From contig CANXME010002463.1 of the NCBI GenBank assembly GCA_948144175.1, positions 1,325,001 to 1,389,000 on the forward strand: a DNA stretch of 64,000 nucleotides. The letters run 5' to 3'. The notes under the pieces are model-generated. The model had not been told where the DNA came from, did no database searches, and was given only the letters and a program-made list of their open reading frames with translations. This document shows, in pieces, positions 1-10,176 of the stretch. The DNA comes from Closterium sp. NIES-65. Its lineage: Eukaryota; Streptophyta; Zygnematophyceae; Desmidiales; Closteriaceae. Numbering within the stretch: the first letter of the stretch is position 1; each line of letters opens with the position of its first letter. A program made the position numbers and the translations under genes.

Positions 1-703
1 TTTCAGATCTGGATCTCCAGGCCACCCGGTTGGCTCCTGATTAACAGGGGATGCAGTCGTCTGGTATTGTTTCATGCGTCAGAGGAGGAACATGTTCGCC
101 GATTGGTCGACCCATTTTTTGGTGTCAGAATACACCGCGCTGTTCATACGAATTCTGCGCCAAAGTATCAAACGTTTGATCGCGAAGCACTCTGTAGAGA
201 GTTCGCGTGCGACAGGCTCTGCGACGAGTTGACGACCGTCTCGTCGCAACCGGTCGTGCGACAAGAGGGCGTCGTCGGCCGTCCGGAGTTGGTGTTGCCA
301 AAGTTGGTGTTGCCTTAGGAGTTCGGCCTCTGCCCGAGCTGGATTTTTGGGTCAGGTGGGCGCAACAATTCGTCCCGGAGTGCCGTGTCGTATTCGGCGG
401 GGCCTTGCGCCCGTTTTCCGTCTTTTTGGCTAGACAGAACCAGAAAGACAGCCAGGCGTTTTCGGAAAGACAGGGACCCTCGGCGGAAAAAAAGCTTACA
501 TTATCCCGAAAAAAATCTGCTCGGAAGGGCTGTGAACCGCATGCAACTGCCTGGTACCAAATGTGTGGGCACGGTTTCAGTTCAGACAAGCTCCCCCCTC
601 CCCCTTCTGTCTCGTGGCTGTCCTCCCAAAAGTCGGCTCGAACAGCAAAAACCAGAGTCAATTTCATCCATAGATACAGTACAGTAAACCAACAGGTTCT
701 AGT
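1..703. other. Intergenic flank, no gene recognised
   Basis: No splice-compatible reading frame with family resemblance was found on either strand. The longest open frame (180 codons, minus, 125-667) is rich in Arg, Ser and Thr and has no recognisable domain. This stretch is the left flank of the small LTR element that begins at 704. Confidence 0.5.
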
Positions 704-966
704 TGTCGAAATATTTTGTCATGTTTTATAATTGCTTGTAGTTGTAGTTAGTGTAGTTATGTAAACTTTTGTTGGTGGTGCACCTTATTTTGTTTCTATG
801 CTATATGTACCCCTGAACCTATAGTGAAACCACCCTTTTCACCAATTTCTCTCTCAACTCACTCGACATCGCTCCTAAGGAAAACACCGCTCGATACCTA
901 AGTTCGGGCCTAGGCTACTAAGCCTAGGCCCCACCTTTTAACTCTTCATTTCTATTACTTTCGACA

Positions 967-978
967 TGGTATCAGAGC
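967..978 (+). promoter_or_regulatory. Primer-binding site, initiator tRNA-Met type
   Basis: TGGTATCAGAGC follows the left LTR directly. This is the usual copia primer-binding site, complementary to the 3' end of initiator tRNA-Met, and it fixes the element as copia-type in + orientation. Confidence 0.88.
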
Positions 979-1033
979 TTAGTATTCGTCCTGGCCTGTG
1001 GGCCCGCTTTACTTCCGCTGCTAAGATTTTACG

Positions 1034-1263
1034 GTCGCGCGCCTAGGGCGCGTGACGGTTTTATTTTTACCTTGTCCCGCCTACGGGCGTGTGACTCCTT
1101 CCCTGCCCGTCGCGCGCCCCGTGGCACGCGACGGTGCCCTTCTACTGCCCATCGTGCGCCCCGTGGCACACGATGGTGCCCTGCTCGTCGTGTGCCCCGA
1201 GGCACACGATCGGGCCCTTTTATTCTACCCGTCGTGCGCCCCGTGGCACTGGCCCGCGACGGG
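1034..1263 (+). other. Cluster of five GC-rich stem-loops in the leader of the small LTR element
   Basis: Inverted repeats lie at 1034-1056, 1107-1134, 1149-1176, about 1185-1215 and 1228-1263. Most share the core GCCCCGTGGC or GCCCCGAGGC. Stems differ between copies with compensating changes: CCGTCGCG/CGCGACGG in the second and CCATCGTG/CACGATGG in the third. Hairpins with a similar core occur at the 5' leaders of copia-1 (3312-3329) and copia-2 (34616-34633). A packaging or dimerisation role is inferred, not shown. Confidence 0.65.
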
Positions 1264-1959
1264 CCTTTCCGCCCCTGCACTCCCTGCTGCCGCCCCTGAC
1301 CCATCTGCACCGACGCCTCTTCGCCGCTCTGCGGCTTTCTTCCTTCCCACCCCCCCCCTTTCTCTTGTCTCCCTGCAGCCGTGGGGAGGAGGGTATGGGG
1401 GTGGAGGGTGTTGGAGCGTGGGGTCAACTCTCTCCCTTTCCCTCCTCCTTCTTTCAGTCCCACCGCTGCAGCTGCCGCTGGGGGAGGAGGGTGTGAGGAT
1501 GTGGGTGAGGAGGGGGAGTGGTACCGGGGTGGCGGGTGTGAGGCAACAAGCAGCCGTCCCTCCACCTCTCCTCTCTTCCCCCTTTCTCTGCTGCTTCTGC
1601 AGCAGTGTGGGGGAGGGGAAGGAGGAGGGTGAGGAGATGGTAGGGGTATCTGCTGTTGCTGTAACTACATACCTACCTACAAGCATTATGGGGGCGTGTC
1701 GAAATATTTTGTCATGTTTTATAATTGCTTGTAGTTGTAGTTAGTGTAGTTATGTAGACTTTTGTTGGTGGTGCACCTTATTTTGTTTCTATGCTATATG
1801 TACCCCTGAACCTATAGTGAAACCACCCTTTTCACCAATTTCTCTCTCAACTCACTCGACATCGCTCCTAAGGAAAACACCGCTCGATACCTAAGTTCGG
1901 GCCTAGGCTACTAAGCCTAGGCCCCACCTTTTAACTCTTCATTTCTACTACTTTCGACA

Positions 1960-2613
1960 GTAGTAGCTCCGAGCTATCGTCGACTCAGCGCATTGGGAGA
2001 CCCATATTCATCATAAATTTGCGCTTTCCCAGCAGCCGTCTTTAGCAGCAGCTACAGGCAGTCTATGGTTGTTGGGGGATCGGGTTTGACGGGAAGGTCC
2101 TGCGACCCCGTTGCTCTACTCTACTCTGATCGTTCACGTCGACGAAACGCGCTAATTAAAGCAACGATGAGGTCGCCACGAAACCCTCCAATATCTCCAC
2201 TCCGAGTTCCTGAGTCCGAGTTGCGTCTCATGATATTATCATATCGTGAGACAATGTCACAGAGGCGCTCAGTCCTCTCACGCACCTCGGAGTCGCTAGT
2301 ATCGCGGCAAGTCCGTCGCCCCTCGCCGTCTGTTCATATTGCTACTAGCAGCAGACGGGGCCGCAGTCGCGCTATAGAAACGGCTCTCACTCGCTAGTAG
2401 TACGCCGGTTCTTAATTTTCGGTCCAGTGTGAATTCGTAGTAAGAAGGTGCCGACTTCCACAAGGTTTATTTTTTTCGTGCTCTCCGACGATCTCAGCTC
2501 CTTTTTGGAGCGTCGAGATGAGTCGCACGATCGCCTGCTCTCGCGCAGCGACGTGGGCGACCGGCATGCGACGGAACATGTCGCGTAGCGATCCTGCGAA
2601 ATGGTCGGCGACG
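1960..2613. other. Intergenic region upstream of subtilase A
   Basis: No gene is recognised here. It should contain the promoter and 5' UTR of subtilase A, whose signal-peptide exon begins at 2614. I could not pick out a convincing TATA box or other element. Confidence 0.4.
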
Positions 2614-3130
2614 ATGGTGTTGAGTTGGCTGGCCGTCGTCTGCTTGGTGGCATTCGTCGCAGGAGGACTCCCGACGTCGCAGGGTACGGGATTGGGGGGG
2701 CTATCAAACTACTGACACGGCTTGTGCTAAGAACAATTATTATTCGTAGTTCAAACGCAACAGACGTAGCATACCGTATGCAATTTTACATGTCCCAAAC
2801 CTGTCTTCGTACTCTGTTTTCTTGTACGAAAATTGAAACGCGTGTTGATCCAGAGGTAAGGTGTTCGATTCACCCCTGCTCCCCCTCCCTCACTCCCACC
2901 TCCCTCTCCACAGCTACGCGCACAAAAGCCGCGGCGCCCCTGCGCAGGCAGTACATAAAGCACCTGGCGGCAGTGCCACCGGTGCTCAACTACCGCTCCC
3001 CCTCACTCTCCCCACCTTCCCCACCCCCACAGCTACGCGCGCGAAAGCCGCGGAGCCCCTGCGCAAGCAGTACATAGTGCACCTGGCAGCGGTGCCGCCG
3101 GTGCTCAACTACCGCGGCGGCGTGGCGGGG
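2614..3130 (+). pseudogene. Subtilase A, 5' part: signal peptide exon and start of propeptide exon
   Basis: Exon 1 is 2614-2683. It encodes 23 residues typical of a secretory signal peptide (MVLSWLAVVCLVAFVAGG, then Leu-Pro), followed by a GT donor at 2684. Exon 2 opens after a cag at 3032, and the split codon (G + CT) joins in frame. It encodes the start of an I9-type propeptide with the sequence QYIVHLAAVPPVLNY. The exon edge is duplicated: an earlier copy with its own acceptor lies at 2914-2992. The reading frame is cut at 3130 by copia-1 and resumes at 10519 once one copy of the CGGGG duplication is removed. The start was chosen because the signal peptide and the splice phase both fit. 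Confidence 0.78.
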
Positions 3131-3259
3131 TGTCAGATTTATATGACATAGTTGCTGTAGGCTATAGTGGGGTAGCACATATGGGGTACAGGGTTTCTAG
3201 GGTTGTATTTGTACCCAATCTTTCCTTAGTCATTCCATTCCTGTTTTCTTTACTTCACA
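3131..3259 (+). repeat. 5' LTR of copia-1
   Basis: This 129-bp LTR has TG...CA ends and is identical to the copy at 10385-10513. It is followed at 3260 by the primer-binding site TGGTATAGAGC, which has one base fewer than the usual TGGTATCAGAGC. Confidence 0.96.
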
Positions 3260-4272
3260 TGGTATAGAGCGGGTCCTACCTTAGGACCGTTTTTTTTTAG
3301 GGCCCACCGAAGCGCGCCCCGAGGCGCGCCTTTTTTTTTAGCGACCCCCCTCGGGTCGCCTTTTCCCTCGCGGCCCCGCTGTCCCTCAGACGCGGCCCCG
3401 CCACCTCTCCTGATCGCGGCCCCACCGCCTGTTTGACGCGGCCCCGCAGCCTACCCTGACGCGGCTCCGCCGCCTCCCCTGACGCGACCCCGCCGCCTCC
3501 CCTGACGCGGCTCCGCCGCCTCTCCTGACGCGGCCCCGCCGCCTGTCTGACGCGGCCCCACCGCCTCCCCTGACGCGGCCCTGCCACCTCCCCTGACGCG
3601 GCTCCCCCGCCTCCCCTAACGCGGCACCGCCGCCTCCCCTGACGCGGCTCCGCCGCCTCCCCTGACGCGGCCCTGCCGCCTCCCCTGACGCGGCTCCGCC
3701 GCCTCTCCTGCCGGCCCGCCACTGCACCTGCCGGCCCGCCGCTGCACCCAGCGGCCTGCCGCCTCTGACGGCCTCGCCGCTGCACCTGCCGGCCTCGCTG
3801 CTGCACCTGCCGGCCCGCCACTGCACCCTACGGCCCGCCACTGCACCCTACGGCCCGCCGCCTGCACCTGCCGGCCCGCCGCTGCACCTGCCGGCCCGCC
3901 ACTACACCTGCCGGCCCGCCGCTGCACCTGCCGGCCCGCCACTGCACCGGTCAACCCGCCGCTGCACCTGACGGCCCCGCCCCTACATCTCCTGGCCGAG
4001 CCGCCTCAGCAGCCGAACCGCCCGTGAGCCGAGCCGCCCGACGCCAAGCCGCCCGGAACCCAAGCCGCCCTGCCGCCGAGCCGCCCGGGAGCCGAGCCGC
4101 CCTGCACCCGACCCGCCCAGCCGCCGAGCAGCCCGGGAGCCGAGCCGCCCTGCGCCCGAGCCGCCCAGCAGCCGAGCCGCCCAGCACCCGAGCCGCCTTT
4201 CTGCATACCTACACGACCTGCCCTGCCTGGTGAGCACAGTCCCACTGACACTGCGAGCTCTTTCCCTGCTGC
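3260..4272 (+). repeat. Leader of copia-1 with stem-loops and three minisatellites
   Basis: The roughly 1-kb untranslated leader starts with the primer-binding site and two hairpins (3312-3329 and 3341-3359). Three GC-rich tandem arrays follow: units near CTCCCCTGACGCGGCYCCGC (about 3390-3716), CTGCCGGCCCGCCGCTGCAC (about 3710-3990), and a proline-codon-like GAGCCGCCCGGGAGCC repeat (about 3990-4195). Open frames on the minus strand here come from repeats and are not genes. Copia-2 has a leader of similar size and position but with different repeat units. Confidence 0.8.
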
Positions 4273-7200
4273 TTGCACTGCGTCGCTGTCGTCGCCATGG
4301 CTACCCCTAGTGTCCTAGCTTTTGACGCTGAGGGTCGCGCCATTGATTTTGAGGTCTGGTTAGACGACCTGCAGCTGTTCTTACAGTGCGACAGGGCTGA
4401 CGACCTTTCTCTCTTTGATCTCATCTCTGGCGCCTCTCCTGCTCCTGCTGCTGATGCTGATCCCGCTGTCCGCTCTAAGTGGGCCACCCGCGATGCTGCT
4501 GCACGTCTTGCTGTGCGTCGCCACCTCCCTACCTCTGAGCGTGCGCACTTCAGTCAGTACAAGAGTGCTCAGACCTTGTACGACGCTGTAGTTGCGCGCT
4601 ACTCCTCCCCTGCCACTGCTGCACTGAGCCGTCTCATGCTTCCCTACCTCTTTCCTGACCTCTCTGCCTTTCCCACTGTCGCTGACCTCATTACGCACCT
4701 CCGCACTAGTGACACTCGCTACCGCGCCGCCCTTCCTGCTGAGTTCTGCGCTAAGAACCCCCCCCCCATGTACATCGCTCTCTACTACGTAGTCGCGCGC
4801 CTCCCTGACTCCCTTCGAGTCGTCAGGGACCACTTTCTCGCAGTCTGTCCCACCACCCTCACCGTCGACCTCCTCGAGAAGGCCCTCCTCGCAGCGGAGA
4901 AGAGCATCGTCGCTGTAGGTGCTTCTCGTGGTGACCCTCGCACCCCCATCTTTGAGGGGTGCTCTCCTTCCCCCTTGCTGCCCTCTGTTGCCTCTGCTGC
5001 TGCTGCCGACCTGCTTGGTCTTGAGTCGGTCGGCGCGGCGTCTGTCCCTAGTGGGAGACGTCGCTCCAGCAAGGGCAAGGGGGGCAAGGGCGCGGGTGGA
5101 GCTGGAGGGGGCGGTGGCGGTGGCGGCGGTGGCGGCGGAGGGAGTGGGGGTGGCGGCGGGACTAGTGGCGGGGGTGGTGGTGGTGGTGGCAGCAGCGGCG
5201 GAGACGGTGGTGGTGGTGCCAGCGGTGGTGGTGGAGGCAGCGGCGGAGGTGGAGGCGGCGGAGGTGGAGGCGGTGGAGGCGGCAGCGGAGGAGGCAGTGG
5301 TGGTGGAGGGGGTGGATCTGGTCGGGGTGGTACCCAGCAGCGTAGCGGCGGTGGTGGTGGCCAGCGCTCGCAGCGGCAGCAGCAGCAGCGCTCTCGGGAC
5401 ATCCCTTCGCCTCAGCAGCTTCGTGAGTGGTACGCTGGGCGTCAGAGGGGTGGGGGTACTGGTCCCTGCACCTACGTTCTTCGTTCCGGCGACCGCGCGG
5501 GTGAGCAGTGTGGGGGTGCCCACGCCACCCAGCGCTGCTTTGGCCGCCTGACGGACGCCTGGCGTCAGCAGTTCCCTGGGGCTAGTGAGATCCCTCGCTG
5601 GGATGAGCTTCTCAGGGCTGGTGTAGCGATCTTTGATCTTGATTTTGATGCTATCCTTACTGCTATGTATGTTGTGGATTATAGTGAGGAGAATGAGGGT
5701 TACCGCTGTTTCCAGCCCGACCCGGGCATTGGTACTGCTGCGCTAGGTGCTTGTGAGGCTGCTGCTCTAGGTGCCAGAGCGTCTGCGCTCTCAGGTACTG
5801 GTGAGACTGCGCTCTCAGGTACTGAGTCGTCCTCGTCCTCCCTCACTTTCACACTTGACTCCGGAGCTTCTCGCTCCTTCTTTCGAGACCGCACTACCCT
5901 TACGCCGCTCGGCCGGCCGGTTGCCGTCTCCCTTGCTGACCCCTCTGGGGGTCCTGTCCTGTCTCACTTCTCCACTGTCCTCCCGTGTCCGGCTGCCCCT
6001 TCGGGCACCCTGTCGGGTCTGTACCTTCCCTCGTTCTCTACGAACTTGGTGAGTGGAGCGGACCTGCAGGATGTGGGTGTTCACCAGTTCACTCCTGCGA
6101 GTCAGCGGGTGACCCACTGCACGGAGGCACGCACAGGCCGACACCTGGCCACGTTCTCGCGTCGGCCGGGGTCGAGTCTCTACACCCTGACCGTTGAGTC
6201 TCCTCCTGTCCCTGCGTCTGGTCAGGTGGCTGCGTCGGGTCAGGTACTTGCTGCTGCGTCCCGGTCAGGTCCTGAGTCTGCCCCCTGTTCTTGTCGCCTC
6301 CTGTCTCACGAGACTCTCCTGTGGCACCACCGTCTTGGCCACCCCTCCTTGCCCCGTCTTCGGAGCATGGCTTCCCGTGTCCTTGTCTCTGGTCTTCCCC
6401 AGTCTCTCCCTCCTCTCCCCTCCGGGCCAGGACCTTCCTGTGTCCCCTGTGTCGAGGGTCGCCTCCGGGCTACTCCTCACTCCTCCCACTTCCCCCCGAC
6501 AGAGGCTCCCCTGCAGACGCTTCACATGGATGTGTGGGGCCCAGCCCCCGTCCGTGGGCAGGGTTACGAGCGCTACTTCCTGTTGGTGGTTGACGACTAC
6601 TCGCGTTACACCACAGTCCTCCCCTTACGCAGCAAGGGTGCGGTCACTGAGGTGCTGATCGACTGGATCCGCGAGGCTCGTCTCCAGCTCAGGAAGAGCT
6701 TCGGCTCGGACTTTCCTGTTCTGCGTCTGCACTCTGACAGAGGCGGAGAGTTCTCTTCTCGCCTTCTGCGAGACTACTGTCGTGCACGGGGGATCCGCCA
6801 GACCTTCAAGCTTCCGGACTCACCACAGCAAAATGGGATTGCTGAGCGCCGCATTGGCATGGTCATGGATGTCGCTCGTACGTCCATGATGCATGCGGCT
6901 GCCCCCCATTTTCTGTGGCCGTTTGCGGTGAGGTACGCGGCGCATCAGCTCAACCTTCACCCCCGGGTCTCTCGGCCTGCGATGTCCCCAGCCTTGCTGT
7001 GGACGGGGAAGGTTGGCGATGCGTCTGTGTTCCGTGTCTGGGGATCTCAGGCGTTTGTCCGCGACTTGTCTGCGGACAAGCTGTCCCCTCGTGCTGCTCC
7101 CTGTGTCTTCCTTGGCTTCCCCACTGACGCCCCAGGGTGGCAGTTTTACCACCCCTCCTCTCGTCGTGTTCTGTCCTCCCAGGACGTCGCGTTCGACGAG

Positions 7201-10176
7201 TCAGTCCCCTTCTACCGTCTCTTCCCCTACCGCACTCCTTCCCTCCCCCCTCCCCCGGACTTCCTTGTGCCGGTTCCCCCCCCGGTAGACCCCCTCCCCC
7301 CTCAGGTTCCTGCCCCCTCAGGTGTGTCCCAAGTAGACGCCGTTGACCCGGTCGAGGTTACTGGTGACTCTGGTGCTGCTGCGGGTGCTGAGCCTGGGGG
7401 TGCTGACTCTGGGGGTGCTGTGCGCGGGGGTGCTGAGCCTGGGGGTGCTACTGCAGGGGGTGCTGGGCCTGAGGGTGCTACTGCGGAGAGTGCGGAGCCT
7501 GGGGGTGCTGAGCCGGGGGGTGCTGTGCCTGGAGGTGCTGGGTCTGGGGGTGCTGGGTCGGGAGCTGCTGAGCCTGGGGGTGCTGCGTCTGGAGCTGCTG
7601 AGCCTGGGGTTTCTCCTGCTGCTGCGTCTCGCCGGGAGCCCCTCTCTCCACAGGAGCTGCGCGAGTGGTTCGCTCGCCGCTGGAGGCGTGCTGCTGCGTC
7701 TGGAGGTGCTGCTGGAGCTGGAGCTGGAGCTGGAGCTTCTTCGACTGTCGAGGGTGCAGGTGCTGCCGGTCCCGGAGCTGCTGGACCTGCGGGTCCTCCT
7801 GGAGCTGGAGTTGCTAAGGGCGTTGGTGCTGAGCCTACTGCTGTTGGTCCTGCCGCTGGAGGTGTGGGTGGCGCTCGTGCTGTCGCTGAGGGTGGTGGTG
7901 CTGTCCCTGCTGAGTCTCGAGCTGCCGCGCGGCCTCGGCCGTACTTCGTTCCACTCCTGCAGCAGGTTCTTGGTCTTTCTCCTCCAGTAGAGGGTCCACC
8001 GCCTGTCCAGTCGCAGTCCCTGCTGGAGCTTTCCTCTCCACTGCCTGCTCCCTCTCCTTACACTGGTCCTACTGGAGGTCTTGCTGAGCGTCGTGAGCCT
8101 GCGTCTCGTCCCGCGTCGCCTGTTCGTGCTGCTCGCGCTAGTGGTCGCAGTTCGCGTCAGCGTCCTCCTCCTGTCCCTGGCACGCACCGGATGTCTTTGC
8201 GTCCGTCCACTGCTCCTCTGCGTGCCCCTTTGCCTTCTCCTCCTGAGTCCTCTCTTCCTGTGCTTGCCGACCCTGAGTCGGACTCTCTTCGTGCTGCCAG
8301 TCCTACTCTCACGCGTCTCCTTGCTACTGTCGTCACTGACCCCTCTTTTGAGTCCACTGCTGCGTCTGCCCTTGTCGCTGAGCTCGTCCACTTTGCTGCT
8401 CGCTGTCGTCTCGACTACGCTGCTAGTCTTGTTGCTGAGTCTGCGTCTGTCTGTCCTCCGTCCGTCGGGGGTGAGTGTGCTCTTGGCACGGACGTCCTAG
8501 AGGACAGGCAGGAGGAGTTACAGTGTCTAGCGGCTGCTTCACCTTATCTCGCGTCTGTACTGCTTGCCCCTGAGGGAGACCCGGATGCACTAGACATCCC
8601 GACTCCGCGTTCTTACGCGGAGGCCGTAGAGGGTCCCTACTCCTCTCAGTGGCAGGCAGCTATGGATGCAGAGATGGCTTCCTGGAAGTCCACAGGCACC
8701 TACGTTGACGCGGTTCCCCCTCCTGGGGCGAACATCGTCAGTGGCATGTGGATCTTCAGGGTGAAGCGGCCGCCGGGCTCTCCACCTGTCTTCAAGGCAC
8801 GGTACGTTGCTCGTGGCTTCAGTCAGCGACAGGGAGTTGACTACTTTCAGACCTTCTCTCCCACCCCGAAGATGACTACTCTTCGGGTTCTGCTGCACAT
8901 AGCCGCTCAGCGCGACTACGAGCTTCACTCTCTCGACTTCAGCACTGCGTTCTTGCAGGGTAGCCTGCACGAGGAGATCTGGCTTCGCCGTCCACCTGGC
9001 TTCACTGGGACTTTCCCTCCTGGCACCCAGTGGAGCCTCCGACGGCCAGTCTACGGTCTCCGCCAGGCACCGCGTGAGTGGCACGACACACTGAGGACTA
9101 CGCTTGCGGCTCTTGGGTTTGCTCCTTCTACTGCTGACCCGTCGCTGTTTCTTCGCACCGACACTTCCCTGCCGCCGTTCTACATCCTCGTGTACGTCGA
9201 CGACTTGGTCTTTGCCACAGCGGACACTGCTGGACTCGCCTACGTGAAGTCCGAGCTGCTGAAGAGACACACGTGCACAGACCTGGGTGAACTGCGCAGC
9301 TACCTTGGCTTGCAGATCACTCGGGACAGAGCACGCCGCACCATTACCGTGACTCAGTCACACATGGTGCAGCAGGTCCTTCAGCGCTTCGGCTTCACGT
9401 ACTCCTCGCCTCAGGCCACTCCTCTGCCTACTCGCCACTCACTCTCAGCTCTGCCTTCGGATGAGTCCGTAGAGTCGAGTGGTCCGTATGCAGAGCTTGT
9501 TGGCTGCCTCATGTACCTGATGACCTGCACACGACCTGACCTTGCATACCCTCTGAGCATTCTTGCACGCTATGTTGCTCCTGGGAGACACAGACCGGAG
9601 CACATGGCTGCAGCGAAGAGGGTATTGCGCTACCTGTGCAGTACGTCGGGCATGGGGCTAGTGCTTGGAGGGCGGAGTCCAGTGGTCCTTACCGGCCACG
9701 CGGACGCTTCTTGGGCTGACGACCAGGCTACGCAGCGGTCGTCACAGGGTTACACCTTCAGCCTTGGTTCCGGCTCTGTCTCGTGGCGGTCTACTCGCTC
9801 GTCTTCGGTTCTCGGCTCCAGTTGTGAGGCTGAGATCTACGCCGGGGCCATGGCTGCACAGGAGCTTCGCTGGCTCACCTACCTGCTGACTGACCTTAGA
9901 GAGCCGCCTCGTTCTCCTCCAGTGCTGTACGTAGACAACAAGGCTATGCTGGCCTTGTGTCGAGAGCAGCGCTTGGAGCACAGAACGAAGCACATTGCTC
10001 TCCGCTACTTCCTTGCTCGTGAGCTGCAGCAGCGTGGTCAGTTGCGACTTGCGTACGTGGCCTCTGAGGCCAACACTGCTGATGTGTTCACCAAGGCACT
10101 CGCGCCTTGTGACCATCAGCGCTTTTGCACCCAGCTGGGTCTTGTGCCTGTCTTGCCTCACTTGCTCTCCTCTTGA
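4273..10176 (+). CDS. Copia-1 gag-pol polyprotein
   Basis: One frame of 1,967 codons encodes the full retrotransposition machinery. In order it has a UBN2-type Gag (about residues 1-230), a Gly-rich linker (about 275-350), and an atypical zinc-knuckle-like C-x13-C-x3-H-x4-C (codons near 5467-5537). Then come the aspartic protease DSGAS (Asp529), the GAG-pre-integrase HHRLGHPS...CVPC, and an integrase with D753, D822 and E858 (35 residues between the last two). After a Pro/Ala/Gly-rich spacer come reverse transcriptase with YVDD at 1641-1644 and RNase H (GHADASWADD near 1809, then VDNKAM and HIALRYF). All catalytic motifs are present. The start was taken at 4273, the first Met before the Gag domain; an in-frame Met nine codons later is possible. 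Confidence 0.96.
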   Translation: MHCVAVVAMATPSVLAFDAEGRAIDFEVWLDDLQLFLQCDRADDLSLFDLISGASPAPAADADPAVRSKWATRDAAARLAVRRHLPTSERAHFSQYKSAQTLYDAVVARYSSPATAALSRLMLPYLFPDLSAFPTVADLITHLRTSDTRYRAALPAEFCAKNPPPMYIALYYVVARLPDSLRVVRDHFLAVCPTTLTVDLLEKALLAAEKSIVAVGASRGDPRTPIFEGCSPSPLLPSVASAAAADLLGLESVGAASVPSGRRRSSKGKGGKGAGGAGGGGGGGGGGGGGSGGGGGTSGGGGGGGGSSGGDGGGGASGGGGGSGGGGGGGGGGGGGGSGGGSGGGGGGSGRGGTQQRSGGGGGQRSQRQQQQRSRDIPSPQQLREWYAGRQRGGGTGPCTYVLRSGDRAGEQCGGAHATQRCFGRLTDAWRQQFPGASEIPRWDELLRAGVAIFDLDFDAILTAMYVVDYSEENEGYRCFQPDPGIGTAALGACEAAALGARASALSGTGETALSGTESSSSSLTFTLDSGASRSFFRDRTTLTPLGRPVAVSLADPSGGPVLSHFSTVLPCPAAPSGTLSGLYLPSFSTNLVSGADLQDVGVHQFTPASQRVTHCTEARTGRHLATFSRRPGSSLYTLTVESPPVPASGQVAASGQVLAAASRSGPESAPCSCRLLSHETLLWHHRLGHPSLPRLRSMASRVLVSGLPQSLPPLPSGPGPSCVPCVEGRLRATPHSSHFPPTEAPLQTLHMDVWGPAPVRGQGYERYFLLVVDDYSRYTTVLPLRSKGAVTEVLIDWIREARLQLRKSFGSDFPVLRLHSDRGGEFSSRLLRDYCRARGIRQTFKLPDSPQQNGIAERRIGMVMDVARTSMMHAAAPHFLWPFAVRYAAHQLNLHPRVSRPAMSPALLWTGKVGDASVFRVWGSQAFVRDLSADKLSPRAAPCVFLGFPTDAPGWQFYHPSSRRVLSSQDVAFDESVPFYRLFPYRTPSLPPPPDFLVPVPPPVDPLPPQVPAPSGVSQVDAVDPVEVTGDSGAAAGAEPGGADSGGAVRGGAEPGGATAGGAGPEGATAESAEPGGAEPGGAVPGGAGSGGAGSGAAEPGGAASGAAEPGVSPAAASRREPLSPQELREWFARRWRRAAASGGAAGAGAGAGASSTVEGAGAAGPGAAGPAGPPGAGVAKGVGAEPTAVGPAAGGVGGARAVAEGGGAVPAESRAAARPRPYFVPLLQQVLGLSPPVEGPPPVQSQSLLELSSPLPAPSPYTGPTGGLAERREPASRPASPVRAARASGRSSRQRPPPVPGTHRMSLRPSTAPLRAPLPSPPESSLPVLADPESDSLRAASPTLTRLLATVVTDPSFESTAASALVAELVHFAARCRLDYAASLVAESASVCPPSVGGECALGTDVLEDRQEELQCLAAASPYLASVLLAPEGDPDALDIPTPRSYAEAVEGPYSSQWQAAMDAEMASWKSTGTYVDAVPPPGANIVSGMWIFRVKRPPGSPPVFKARYVARGFSQRQGVDYFQTFSPTPKMTTLRVLLHIAAQRDYELHSLDFSTAFLQGSLHEEIWLRRPPGFTGTFPPGTQWSLRRPVYGLRQAPREWHDTLRTTLAALGFAPSTADPSLFLRTDTSLPPFYILVYVDDLVFATADTAGLAYVKSELLKRHTCTDLGELRSYLGLQITRDRARRTITVTQSHMVQQVLQRFGFTYSSPQATPLPTRHSLSALPSDESVESSGPYAELVGCLMYLMTCTRPDLAYPLSILARYVAPGRHRPEHMAAAKRVLRYLCSTSGMGLVLGGRSPVVLTGHADASWADDQATQRSSQGYTFSLGSGSVSWRSTRSSSVLGSSCEAEIYAGAMAAQELRWLTYLLTDLREPPRSPPVLYVDNKAMLALCREQRLEHRTKHIALRYFLARELQQRGQLRLAYVASEANTADVFTKALAPCDHQRFCTQLGLVPVLPHLLSS

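Larger units (their letters stand above)
704..1959 (+). mobile_element. Small non-autonomous LTR retrotransposon (TRIM/LARD-like, copia-type)
   Basis: Two direct repeats of 263 bp (704-966 and 1697-1959) begin TGTCGAAA, end TTTCGACA, and differ at only two positions by eye. A primer-binding site directly follows the first LTR, and a G-rich polypurine tract (around 1689-1696) precedes the second. The 730-bp interior has no gag or pol frame, so mobilisation would depend on proteins from another copia element. Left flank ctagt and right flank gtagt suggest a 5-bp target duplication with one change. LTR identity above 99% implies a fairly recent insertion. Confidence 0.88.

Noticed and set aside
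125-667. 180-codon minus-strand frame
   Set aside because: No domain, biased composition, and no supporting splice or start context.
2412-2713. Minus-strand frame that reads like protein (SLRDMFRRMPVAHVAAREQA) ending in TAA
   Set aside because: It is antisense to the subtilase A signal-peptide exon, has no start, and no continuation was found. The signal peptide with correct splice phase explains this stretch better.
7318-8391. 357-codon minus-strand frame, Arg/Ser/Thr-rich
   Set aside because: It is antisense to the Pro/Ala/Gly-rich spacer of the copia-1 polyprotein; biased composition alone keeps it open.
8590-9270. Antisense frame of 226 codons, also present opposite copia-2 at 28640-29320
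   Set aside because: It is a shadow of the strongly conserved reverse transcriptase sequence. Conservation follows from the sense strand and the antisense product has no domain.
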